Positions 52,750-63,600 of a DNA stretch of 64,000 nt are shown in pieces. The notes under the pieces were generated by a model that saw only the letters and a program-made list of their open reading frames with translations, had not been told where the DNA came from and searched no databases. Origin of the DNA: Cyanophora paradoxa (lineage: Eukaryota > Glaucocystophyceae > Cyanophorales > Cyanophoraceae); assembly GCA_004431415.1 (NCBI GenBank), contig QPMI01000402.1, positions 119,735 through 183,734 of the forward strand, read 5' to 3'. Numbering within the stretch: position 1 is the first letter of the stretch; every line of letters starts with the position of its first letter. The position numbers and the translations under genes are program-made.

Positions 52750-52985
52750 TGTACCCGGCAAAGACCGCCCTACGCCCTGCCGCGGCGCCGCCGCGGACCG
52801 CCGGCTTCCATTCTTTCCGATGTCTTCATCGTTGATTCGACCGAATGACCAGCGACCGAGATGGGTCGCGTTGCAATTGGCATCATCTGACCCGTGACGT
52901 CTGTGCTGCGGCCGGCGGCATCAGCTGATAGCGGGTGTGGCGGAGGCAAAGGTTAGCGGTTCGTGGCAAAGGTTAGATCGTCGCT
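52750..52985. repeat. Dispersed repeat, copy 1, in a divergent promoter region
   Basis: It contains GATTCGACCGAATGACCAGC, GACCGAGATGGGTCGCGTT, CATCATCTGACCCGTGACGT and CATCAGCTGATAGCGGGTGT. The same elements recur in the same order at 58749-59008. This copy lies between the start codons of the J-domain gene (minus) and the F-box gene (plus). Confidence 0.8.
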
Positions 52986-53228
52986 GCGAAGCCTTGCAGC
53001 GGTAGCGACCAGCCTGGCGACTGCAGCTTTGCGCTTTCAGCACGAGAGCCAATTGCAAGCGACCGACGAGCTCGATCAGCTAGAAGAAGGTGCGCGGAGG
53101 CGCTGTGAGGCACGATAGCTGCCCTGCGGCCGCATAGTTGCGCGCTCGGTCTGCGCGACGGCTGCGTAATTGACGGCTGCTGATCGCGCAGGTGCGGGGA
53201 GATCTAGAGCTAGCTCGAGCAGCGAGCG

Positions 53229-55233
53229 ATGTCGAGAGAGTTCGCAAAGAAGTCGAAGCGGGCCCGCGTCAAAGAGCCCCCGTCAGCGTCTGCGGCAGCA
53301 CTAGTGCCAGCTGCTGCAGCTGCGCATGCGGACGCGGACGCGTACGCGCCTGGGCCGTTCGACGCTCTGCCAGATGTGGTAATGAGCGATGTCTTCAAGG
53401 CGCTCGGGCTGCAGGCGAGCTGGCTCCTTCGCGGCGTGAGCAGGCGCGCACACGGGCCGGGCCGGCCTGCCGCCGACGCCTTCTCTTCGCACACGAAGCT
53501 CACTGTCCAGCGGATCGCAGGCGGTGGCGGCGGGTGGTCGAGGAGACGGAATGGGCGAGCGTCGAGCTGCGGATGAACGGCGGGATAACAAGCTTCAGCT
53601 ACTGGACGGACAGCACAGCGAAGAGGCCGCCGAAGCGCACGCGCAAGCGGCGTGCGCAGGGCGACTCGAGCAAACAGCCGGAGCGGGGCGGCAAGCACGA
53701 CTACGCCGCAGCGACAGCGCTCTTCGAGAGCGGAAAGCTTCGGCTCTGCAGCAGCAGAAGCGTGGCACTGCGAGCGGAGCTCCCGCAGGTCGCGGCTTCC
53801 GAGAGGAGCCGCGACGTGGCTGTAGTCAAGCGAAGCCACCAGCTCGCGGCGGAGGCGGCGTGCAGCCTCCTCAGGGCCGTCGTCCGCAGCCACAGCGGCC
53901 CGGCGCAGCTCCGGGATGTCACAGTCGAGCTGCTTAGGGTGTCGGGCATCCGGGAAGCGACGGAAAGCTTCCTGCGCAGAACCTTGATCGGAGTGCTGCG
54001 GGCTCTGGCGCCGCCCAAGGGAGCGGCGGCCTGCAGCGCTCTGGAGAGCCTCAGCATCGGCATGGCCGGCAAGGAAATCGTGCCGAGCTGGGACGACATG
54101 TGGATGCCGTGGCCCCGGGCCGCCGACCTGCGGGCCGCCCTCGCCCCCTTCGGCCGCCTGCGCTTCCTCGCTCTCTCCTTCAACCGCGCCGACAGGGGCG
54201 TCGGCCCGGAGGCGGCGGCCGCCATCGCCGCCGCGTGCCCCCTCCTCCGCGCCCTCGCGTTCCGGCCGGACTCGCGAGAGTCGCTGGCGGCCCTCGCGCC
54301 CCTGGCTCACCTCGAGGAGCTGCTCGTCGCATGGCCTCCGTCCAAGAGCTCTCTCTACGAGCCCGATGTCCCCGAGGGACTGCCGGCGCTCGCGGACGGC
54401 CCCGCCGGCAGGAGCCTCAGGCGCATTGCCTTCTTCGAAGAGTCCGGGCTCTACACGTTCGCCCTCTCTCTCTCTTTCTTTCTTTTTCTCGCCGCTCTCG
54501 CGCCCGCCCGCGCTTCCTTTCTCGCCGCTGACGAGTCCTGGGCCGGGCGCAGGGGAGGTTCCTTTCCGGCTCGATCCGCCGAAGCGGCCCACGCGCTCCT
54601 CTATAAATTCAGCGAAGCGGCGACGATCGCCCTTAGCCGTATGCCGAAGCTGGAGCGCATCGAACCGCTGCCGGTGCGCCCCTCCTACCCCCTCCGCCCC
54701 TCCCTCCCCTACCCCCCTTCCCCCGCCCCCCCCCTACACCCCTCCTCTACCCCCCTCCCCCCCGCCACCCCCGCCCCGCACTAATCGCCTGTCAGTTCCC
54801 TGCCAAATCGCCGGAGAACGCCAAGGCCCTCGGGCGCATAGAGGGACTTCGCGAGGCTTTCCTGTACGTCTCCGCCGGCTTCCCGCTGCACGCGCTGGCG
54901 GAGGCGCTGGCCGGCCTGCCACGCCTCCAACGGCTCTCGATCAAGTTCGAGGGTGCGCGCGCCTCGGCAGCCTGGGTACCGGTGCAGTGCTTCCGCCCGC
55001 TCACTCGTCGTCGATCGGACAGCACTCTACCCGGGCAGCGCTCGGCCCCCGGACCTCCTTGCGTTCCTGGGAAGCCCCGCCGTGCAGCGTGCCCTCGTGG
55101 ACTTGAATCTGCGCGTGCAGCACCAGATCGACGCATCCGAGACCGAGGCCATCGCACGGCTGCCCCGCCTCGGGAGGCTGCGGCTCAAGTTCAGCGGTGA
55201 GTGAGGACTAGCCCGCGCCCCCCCCCTCCCCCC

Positions 55234-55264
<31 letters not shown>

Positions 55265-55970
55265 TCCTCTCCCTCCTCCCCCCCACGCTGAAGTTTATCG
55301 GTGAGGCCTAAGGCGCCCTCCTCCTTCCCCTCCAACCCCCCCCCCTTCCGCCCCCCCCCTTCCCGCCCCCCCTTCCCGCCCCCCCCTTCCCGCCCCCCCC
55401 CCCCCCCCCCACCACACACACACACACACACACACACGCTGAAGTTTAGCATTGAGGCCTAAGGCGCCCACCCCCCCCTCCCCCCCCCCCCCTCCTCCCA
55501 CCCCCACCCCCCGCCGCTCACGCGATCGCGGCGCAGTCTCTCACTCGGATCCCGCGCCTGTCGTCGCCGCCCTCTCGAGCCCCCCCACGCGGCGCGTCCT
55601 CACGGACCTGGCGCTGGACCTGGCGCGGGAGCTCTCCGGGGCCGAAGCCCGGGCGATCGCGGCCCTGCCGGCCCTCCGCAGCCTCTCGATCGTGTCCAAT
55701 CACCTATCCCTCGACCCGGCATCCTTCCTTCCCTACGAAGTGCGCGCCCCGCCGGCGCCCCGCCCCGCCCCTCCCCGCATGGCCAACCGTGCTCCATGCT
55801 AGCTCCTGCGGGACGGCCTAGGCCCCCGCCCCGACGTCCGAGTGGGCGTATGCTGCTACGCATACGGGGCGTCCGAGGCCAGCCGCGTCCTCCGCCACAT
55901 GCGCCTTTTCAAGGGGCGCTCCGGCCGTAGCGAGGAGGACGAGGACGAGGAGGACGAGGAGGAGTTCTAG
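53229..55970 (+). CDS. F-box/leucine-rich-repeat-like protein
   Basis: The start at 53229 (MSREFAKKSKRARV) is followed by an Ala-rich linker and an F-box-like segment (FDALPDVVMSDVFKALGLQA, WLLRGVSRRWRRVVEET). The last part needs a GC-donor intron (AG|GCGCGC...ATCGCAG|G) that joins VSR to RWRR. A long exon (53530-54450) contains LRR-type strands: ALESLSIGMAGKEI, FGRLRFLALSFNRA, PLLRALAFRPD and LAHLEELLVAWPP. More LRR-like exons follow (AGLPRLQRLSIKFEG-type near 54920; LGRLRLKFSG at 55170; LPALRSLSIVSNHLS at 55665). The end is an acidic tail (SEEDEDEEDEEEF), stop at 55968-55970. Introns hold extreme C tracts. Probably a substrate adaptor of SCF ubiquitin ligases; LRR assignment is by pattern only. 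Confidence 0.65.
55206..55515. repeat. C-rich intron tracts and (CA)n microsatellite with short duplication
   Basis: Runs of C alternate with TCC/ACC. An (AC)13-type microsatellite lies at 55411-55437. The segment ACGCTGAAGTTTA...TGAGGCCTAAGGCGCCC occurs twice (55284 and 55435), marking a ~150-bp tandem duplication inside the F-box gene's intron. Confidence 0.7.
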
Positions 55971-56510
55971 ATCTAGCTGTTCGGACGCGGGCCCGGGGCG
56001 CAACCTTAAGCTTCGGCCTCGGCGTGCCCTAGACTCGCAATATCCTAGACCCTAGTGTCAGCTTCAGGATTGTACAGCAGCTCTCGAGTAAAAGAAGGTA
56101 GAATTCGAAACAGCTCTACGCAGGTAGCTATAGAAACTTTAATTTGCGCCTACTTGTAACTTTCAATCAAAGCTTGTAACGTCCGACGAGAAAATCAAAC
56201 GCATAATCGATATCATATATTTAATGAGGCACCCAGTGACCTGTAGCTAATGAGGAGGGACATTGCACAGGAAACTACGTCGGTGTCATCGGATCCCTAC
56301 ATGTACATAACACTTGAAATTCAATCTAGAACCCGACTATATATATGCCGGCACTATGCGGACATCGAAATTCGAAGTTTAAAGGGATATACACGCGATA
56401 TAGAGAATTGAAACAGTAAAGGAAACCAGAGGCAATAAGTTGGTAAGACATATAACGAGTAAATGTTAATGTGAACGCGCTGCACTGTCTAGCTTCGTGC
56501 GCAACTAGAA
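55971..56510. other. AT-richer intergenic region
   Basis: No coding signal; the genes converge here. It probably holds the 3' untranslated ends of both. Confidence 0.45.
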
Positions 56511-58670
56511 TCAGTCGCGAAGAAAGTAGACGGAAAGGGCGAGGGGGTCGGGGCTCGAGCCCGGAGCGGCCGCGGTGGGCACGGGAAAGAGGAAGTAGGC
56601 GAAGCGCTTCCTCCCGCGTACGGCAGCCGCGTGGACTACGCCCCAGCCGTGCTGCCCGATCGCGTCTTCTTCTTCGCAGATGTAGTGCTCCTTTTGGGGG
56701 TACCGGAGCACCTGCCGCAGCAAGGCGGAGTCAAAGATCTAGACGGTACCAGGTGGTCACTGAGAAACACCGTACCCGATTCTGCTGGATGAGCCAGTCG
56801 CAGAGGTTGCGGCAGTCTCTGTCCCCCTTCTGCACAAGCGTGAAGCCGCATGCGACGTCACGCCGTGCGTCCAGCGCTGGCATCTTGACCGCGTCGCACT
56901 CCCAGGTACGTTCCCTGCATCGCGCAGAATGAACGCTAGCGCTGGCCGGCATAAAGGATGAGCATGAAGACTTGCACTCACAGCTGCGAGCTGGGGGGGA
57001 AGGAGGGTGGGGTAGGAGAGGAGGATGCGAAGATGCCGAAATCGTTGAACAGCGTCTTGTTCGTTTTCTCGTCGATTTTGTGGAACACCTTCAGCCGGAA
57101 AGGCGGCGGCGGTGGCCGCGGCCGCTGTGTGTGCGGGGACATGCTGCTGTAGCCCGCCGCAAGCGATGAAGGGGCTGCCTTCGAGTTTGGCGAGCTCTGG
57201 CTGGCGCTGGGGATCGGCTGCACAGGCTGCAGCTGCAGCCGGCCATCCGGATTGACGGCTGTCGGAGGCGTGCTGGCGCTCGTGTCGACGCCCGTCCGCT
57301 TCGTAAGTGGGTGCTTGTGCCTGGGGGATCCTAGATCTTCCGCGGGGCTCGAGCTCGCCGGAGCGGCGGGGGAGGCGGGGGCTGGGCGCGCCGTGGGGTC
57401 CCCCGGGCTGCTTCCTGGTCGCAAATGGTCAGCAGCCTCCAAAAAGAGCGAAGGGCCGGCAGCGCTGCTCGCACCCGTGCGCTTGGGCGTCTCTGGGGCC
57501 CGAGGAGCGGGGGAGGCGGGGGCTGGGCGCGCCGTGGGGGCCCCGGGGCTGCACCCTGATCGCGAATCGCGTCAGCGGCCTCCAAAAAAGAGTGAGAGGC
57601 CGGCAGCGCTGCACGCACCCGCGCGCTTGGGCGTCTCTGGGGCCCGAGGAGCGGGGGAGGCAGGGGCTGGGCGCGCCGTGGGGGCCCCGGGGCTGCACCC
57701 TGATCGCGAATCGCGTCAGCGGCCTCCAAAAAAGAGTGAGAGGCCGGCAGCGCTGCACGCACCCGCGCGCTTGGGCGTCTCTGGGGCCCGAGGAGCGGGG
57801 GAGGCGGGGGCTGGGCGCGCCGCGGGGGCCCCGGGGCCACTTTCTGCGTTAGCTAAGCTCAGAGGGTAGAAAACTGGAGACGGTTTACGCAGCGGCACGA
57901 ACTCGTGCGCTTGAATACGGCGGGAGGCGAGCTGACGGGAGCCGGATGCGGGGAGACTGGAGCGGCGAGTGCGCCGGCTCCCCGCTGGGTAGACCCTGGG
58001 TTGGAGACCAGCTGGGTGACTGTCGTGGGTCGCGCGGCCTCCGCCGCCGCAGGAGCGCTGGAGCCATGGCCAGTCGACGCCCGTGCCCGCTTCGATAGGG
58101 TTTGCGGCGGCTGTGTCTCCGGAGGCGCTTCCGCCACTTTTCGCTCGTCGAACGTGACGGCTGCGCGGTCCGGGGATCCGTCAATGCGACGAGACTCTTC
58201 GAGGTAGGCGGGAATGAGAGGGTTCACTTTTGCGTTTGAGGATCGACTTAGGCGGCCCTGGAGCAGGCTGCGGGGCGGGCGCGGGCTCGAGGCTCTCTGC
58301 GACGTGTCTGCAAGGATAATCACACCAGATGCGCAGTGCACGTGCGTACCATCTTCGGACTGGGCGAAGTGCGAATCACTCGAGCTCGAGGCAGTGCCGG
58401 CGGAGCTCGGGGCTGATGTGGGCGGAGCTCGGGGCTCCTGGTGGCTCGCTAAGCTGCTCCAGATGCTGGATATATCGATGCTGGAGTCATACCGTAGTGG
58501 CATAGCAAGAAAAGATCGCGCACCGCTGAGGCAGACTGAAGATGGCTAGTGTCAACCTGTTCCATGAACGCATTTGCAAGTGCGGGTAGTAGCTGCCGCA
58601 GTGTATCAAAGTTGTCGCACCCTGATATCCAGCGTCGGTCATTGCGGTCCTGGTTTCCAGGATCGGTCAT
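56511..58670 (-). CDS. Protein with a MORC-type C-terminal domain but no ATPase
   Basis: A start at 58670 (MTDPGNQDRNDRRWISGCDN) or 58503 (MPLRYDSSIDISSIWSSLAS) is possible. The join between these exons is unresolved. The middle is Ser/Pro/Ala-rich (SHFAQSEDGTHVHCASGVII) and includes the in-frame 144-bp repeat array. The C-terminal exons match the last domain of the MORC copies: FRLKVFHKIDEKTNKTLFND with FGIFASS (~57080), WECDAVKMPALDARRDVACG, FTLVQKGDRDCRNLCDWL, VLRYPQKEHYICEEEDAIGQ and LALSVYFLRD, stop at 56511. Neither GHKL motifs nor a CW finger is seen. It is therefore a stand-alone relative of the MORC C-terminal domain, function unknown. Confidence 0.6.
57337..57840. repeat. 144-bp in-frame tandem repeats (about 3.5 units)
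   Basis: GCTTGGGCGTCTCTGGGGCC starts at 57481, 57625 and 57769, a period of exactly 144 bp (48 codons). The last two complete units are nearly identical; the leftmost is diverged. On the minus strand each encodes a Pro/Ala/Arg-rich 48-residue block (ASHSFLEAADAIRDQGAAPG core). Confidence 0.85.
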
Positions 58671-58748
58671 CTGGTTCAATCGCGTAGGATAGCGTAGAAG
58701 ACGGCTGCCCGTGAGAATCCGAGGACCTGACTGGGGTCAGCAAACGAC

Positions 58749-59008
58749 TGTACCCCGGCAAAGACCGCCACGGTCCGCCAGCGCCGCCGCCGGTCCGCCG
58801 GCGTCTGCCGCCGGTCGACCCGGCGTCCGCCGCCGCGTCCTAATCTCTTCATCGCTGATTCGACCGAATGACCAGCGACCGAGATGGGTCGCGTTGTCAT
58901 CATCTGACCCGTGACGTCTGTGGTGCAGCCAGCGGCATCAGCTGATAGCGGGTGTGGTGGAGGTTGTAGCAGCTGCTAGAGGCTCGTGGCAAAGGTTATA
59001 TCGTCGCT
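58749..59008. repeat. Dispersed repeat, copy 2, in a divergent promoter region
   Basis: Second copy of 52750-52985, same orientation. It lies between the minus-strand gene ending at 56511 and the plus-strand gene starting at 59224, so both copies sit at divergent gene starts. Confidence 0.8.
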
Positions 59009-59223
59009 TATCTCCATCGTCCTGCATCTCCGACCAGCTGCAGCGACTGCAAGGTACCGGTGCTTTCCCGTGCGTTCCGCGCCGACCAGCGGCCGCGAGC
59101 GCGAAGCCGCTGTGCTGTGCACCGATCAGCCTGGCGGAGCACTGACGAGCTCTTGCCCTGCTCGCCTCCCTGCTCGCAGCGCGCACTAGTCCAGCTGCAA
59201 CGCGTACGACCGCGGGCAGAACG

Positions 59224-59911
59224 ATGTCTAAGGCACCGGAACCCGGCGTAAGCGTCTCCGTCATCCTGGGCATGGTGCCTGCAGCCGCCTGCTCTGCCTG
59301 CGCGAAATCGATCCCAGCTCGCTTCGAAAAATTCTAATCGTGGTTACGCGGGGCGCAGAACGTCTACGTGGTCCGGCGGAATCTGGACACGTGCATTGCC
59401 ACCGTCATTCGGGCGGCCGCCTCTGCGACGGGCTGGCTCAAGGGCGAGGGAACGCACAGCGCGCTGCTCCTCCACAACCTCGACACGAACGCGTGGTCCC
59501 TCGTCGAGCTGTACGAATCCAACGGCCGGTCAGTCGACCCGAATCCGATGCGGCAGCGGCCTCGGCTCCGGCCGATAGCGCGCGCGCCTGACGTCTTCCC
59601 GCTGCCGCGGCCGCAGAGCGCTTATCCGGAACGTCGCCGTGTCGGCGAGCGAAGGCAGCGAGGACGTGGGCGGGAGCGGCCCCTTCGCGCGGGGCCCTGG
59701 CTACTTCTTCATCAAGATGCGCGGCTTCATCTGGACGCGCCAGAAGGAGGGCTGCAGGGTGTTCGGCAGGTCGGCGGTGGAGGCGGAGAAGCTCATGGTC
59801 CAGTGGGTCAAAGACAAGGGCGGCGAGTACAGCGTCCTCGGCGGCTGCATCTGCCACCGGGCGCAGGAGTACGTCCGCAAGTGCTGGGGAATATACGGGG
59901 ACGGCCCGTGA
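59224..59911 (+). CDS. Unknown small protein, 3 exons
   Basis: MSKAPEPG at 59224 is joined by a GTAAGC...GCGCAG intron to NVYVVRRNLDTCIATVIRAA (from ~59361), and a GTCAGT...CCGCAG intron (59535-59614) to ALIRNVAVSASEGSEDVGGS, then GPGYFFIKMRGFIWTRQKEG and CICHRAQEYVRKCWGIYGDG, stop at 59911. The joins keep the frame. The protein is compact, with alternating strands and helices and a Cys-rich end (GGCICHRAQ). I do not recognise the family. Confidence 0.6.
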
Positions 59912-60611
59912 ACGTCATGGCATGCATATGCATATGATGGCATGATCATGAGAACCCGTGAAGATTAAAGTTTCCGCACGTATACGTGCACGTAGATTCG
60001 GAAGTTCAGCTCTCATTGGCTTGTCCGGCGTGGCGGTCACAGTATCATGATCATAGCATATATATGCATTGTGTTTCTTTTTGATTTCATGAAACCCGAT
60101 GCCTTAGCTTGCTCCAGAATAACTTTTAGTAAATCGAATTGCTAGCTATATAGAGAGCTCACGAAAATGCGATAGATCTAGATGCGGCACATGGCCCAAC
60201 GTGCTTAAAACCAAACAACCTGCAGCAGCTGCTGCTAGGATCAGCGCTAGCGCACACTGATCATGAACTTGTGAACTTGAAAGAGCTTATAATTATATAT
60301 AATTAAAGAAATGATCTGCTGGCGACCTATAGCTACGTACACACAAAAGCCTACTGCTGGAACTGTGCATGCAAACAAGATTACAACAAGGGCGCGATGC
60401 AGCGGAAATATATACAGATAATGAATGGAAGCGAAAAGGAACGTGTAAAATACATGAGGCGGCGATACGGGTCCCTGCTCCGTGCAAACGAGACTGCGCT
60501 GTCCAACGGAAACAACTGCCCGTCTAAGCGGCGCCGCGGCGAGGAGGGCCCCCCCTTCGTGCAAACGAGACTGCGCTGTCTACCGAAAAGCACTACCCGA
60601 CCAAGTCACGC
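59912..60611. other. AT-rich intergenic region with a short direct repeat
   Basis: No gene seen. GTGCAAACGAGACTGCGCTGTC is present at 60482 and again at 60560, 78 bp apart. The palindrome-rich stretch 59915-59960 follows the stop of the preceding gene. Confidence 0.45.
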
Positions 60612-63600
60612 TCATTTGGGCTGGGGCGAGTCGGGCACGAAGTAGACGGAAAAGGCTACGGTCCCGGACCCGGATCCGGAGCTCGAGCCCGAGCCCGTGC
60701 CGGGCGCGGCGGGCGCGGGCAGGAGGAAGAAGGCGAAGCAGCGGCCAGCGACGGCCTCCGCGGCGCCCACGACCCCCCACTCCTGCCTCTCCCCCCCGTC
60801 GACGCCGCGCGGCTGGAAGAACGTGTCCTTCTGGGGGTACCGCAGCACCTGGCCATGGGGCGAACGAAGGTCAGCGGGACGGGGTAGAGGGGGGGAGGGG
60901 GGGGGAAGGCCGGGGCGTACCCAGTTGTGCCGGAGGAGGTGATCGATGAGGCCGCGCGCCTTGTGTTCCCCCGGCTGGTCCAGCGCGAAGGGGCAGGGCC
61001 GGTCCCGCAGCGGATCGATGACGGGCCTCTTGGTGGCGATGCAGCACTTCCAGTCGCGGGCCCTGGCGAGAGGCCTAGGCGTTAGGAGAAGGCGAGAGAG
61101 ATAGATAAAGTAAGGGGCGGACAGCTGGGAGCTGGGCGGGAAGGCGGCGGGCGCCGGCGCCGAGGAGGCGAAGATGCCGAAGTCGTTGAAGACGCCCTTC
61201 TTGTTGCCGTCGGAGAGCTCCAGCCGGAAGGGCGACGGCGGCAGGCGCTGGGCGGAGGCCGGGGCGGGGGCCGGGGCTGGAGCCGCTGGCGGGGTACGGG
61301 GCTGCTGCCTCTGCTGCTGCGGGGCGCTCGGGCGCGGCCGCTTCGCCGGCGGCTCCAGCGCGTCCTCGGGGCGGCTCCGGGCGACGGCGTTCACATCAAA
61401 GGATGCCCCTGGGCGCCCCTCATCAGCGCCCGTCGCAGGAAGCTGGGAGGGTGCGGGGCAGCCTGGCAGGGGCCGCACCTTTCTTGGTGGGGGTCGACTT
61501 GGGCGGCTGCGGGGCCGGAGCCGGGGCCGGGGAGCGGGCCGCCGGCGGGCGCGGGGCCGAGGAGGAGGACGGGGCGGGGGTATCCCCGGCGAGGCCGCCC
61601 CAGACTTGGGCGATGCGGCTCTCGCGCTCCTTCTGCGCCCGCGCGCGGGTCAGGGAAGCCGGCGGGCCGGACGCCGGGCCGAGGGGTACGCCGCTCGCCT
61701 GCTTCTGCTTGGCGGCGATGCTTGCCTCCATCGCGGTGATCCGCGCCAGGTTCTGGGGTACGCTCGGATCCGGCGCGGCGACGAGGGGGGTACGGAAAAG
61801 CGGACCTGGGCCTCGGGTCCGAGCCAGGCGTCGCCCTTGTCCCAAGGGTCCTCGGGCTCCTCGCAGGTGATCATACGGTCCGGAGCCATTGCGCACCACC
61901 TGCGGGGGGTACAGGTTAGGTGGAGGGGGGGCGGAGAAGGGGTACGGCGAGTGCGCACCAGGCCTCGTCCTTGCCGGGCGGCTCGTGGCCCGGGGGCAGC
62001 TTACGCCACTTGGAGCTGGGCGGCGGCGGGGTACAGGTCAGAGTAGCCTTCAAGGGGGTACACGCGCCGAGCAGAGCAGAGCGGCGCACCAGCCGATGCA
62101 CTGCACCCAGTTGAACTCCCCGTTGGGGTCCGCGGGGGGCCGGGGGGCCGCCTGCTGCGCGCGGCCGTCGCGCAGGAAGCTGGGGCCCCCCTTCTTGGCG
62201 AGCTCCGCCCAGAATTCCCGCCCCTGCTCCGCCAGAGCATCGTTGATCTTGACGCGCATTTTCCAGTCGAAGGCCTGGGGCGCTCCGTCAGATCACAGCC
62301 GGGAAAGGTTCGAATCGAACGCAGGACGGCACCTGCTTGGTGTTGATGACGTCGTTTTTGGAGCTGTTGGCGGCGTCGACGCGGAGCACGGCCGCGAGGC
62401 CCTGCTGCACGCTGCTCGCGAAGTGCTGCTCGCCGACTTGCACGAACGACTCGATCAGGCGGTCCTTGCTGCGAGCGCCGGCGCGTCAGAGCTTAGAAAG
62501 CTTCTGGTCTAGCGGGGCGGCTCACTAGTAGAGCAGGCCGCCCGGGAGGCGGTCGTTGAAGACGTATCGGCTGAAGCCGAGCGTGAGGCGCGCGTTGGCT
62601 TTGAGGACGGTCACCGGCAGCACGGGGCTGCGGTCCTCGAGGCCGAGAAAGGCCTCCGGGGCGATACGGTCCACGGGGCGGCCGTTGATCTCGAAGGCCG
62701 GCGCCGCGCCGCCGTCGAAGAGCAGAGCCGCGTAGGCCCGCACGCTGTAGTCCTGCGCCCCCTCGGGTCAGAGGCGCACGCGAGCGAGGCTTAGGGCGAT
62801 TGGCGCCGGCGCCGGCGCACCAGTTCGATCTGTTTGTTGGGGAGCACGGTCTTGGCGCGGCTGGCGAGGCGGAAAGGCCGGTCCTTCTCGTCCAGCACCT
62901 GGAGGTCGGCGCCGTCCGCGGAGAAGACGAGCCGCTGGTCCTCCTCGTTCTTCAGGCCGCACAGCACGACGCGCGTCCCGCTGGCACCAGAGCCCACGCT
63001 GCACGCGCCCACCGCCTCGAACTGCGCCTCCACCTCCGCCTCCGTCCCGAAGCCCGACTCGCGCAGGAACAGCGCCCGCTTCGGCGACGCCGCGTTGTCC
63101 CAGGGCGCTGCGCGGCGGGCGCTCACGCCGGGCGCGGGCAGGGCGGCACGCGGGGGGGCGGCGCGGAGCAGGCCCGAGACGCACCGACGATGAACTTCAG
63201 GCTGCCGCCGTCCGCGGCCGGGCCCTCCCGACCCACTGCGGGCGCGGCCCACGGGAAGAGCCCCACCGAGCGGCGCCCGTCCCGCGCCACTGTGAACACG
63301 GCGACGCGGTGCGCCACGCGCAGCACGCCGCTCTTGAAGCCGATGCCGTACTGCGAGGCAGAGCGGGCGGCCGTGAGCGGCGGCGAGGCGGGATCAAATC
63401 TGCGCATCAGCGGGAACGCACCCCGCCGACGTGGACGTCCGACTTGATCGACGATCCCATGTTGAAGCAGGTCTTCAGCTCCGCCTCCGTCATGCCGCTG
63501 CCGTCGTCCGTGATCGCAATGGCCTCCTCGTCTGCAGCGCGCGGCGAGGCGAATGCTCAGGCGTGGGACCAGGGAGCGCGGGCGGGCCACAAGACTGACC

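Noticed and set aside
53210-54592. A 460-codon minus-strand ORF
   Set aside because: It is antisense to the F-box/LRR exons, whose plus-strand product shows LPD...VSRRW and LRR-like strands.
62300-62325. GGTTCGAATC-like string as a tRNA T-arm
   Set aside because: No matching acceptor or anticodon arms surround it, and the same string occurs in the homologous MORC intron at 42568-42590.
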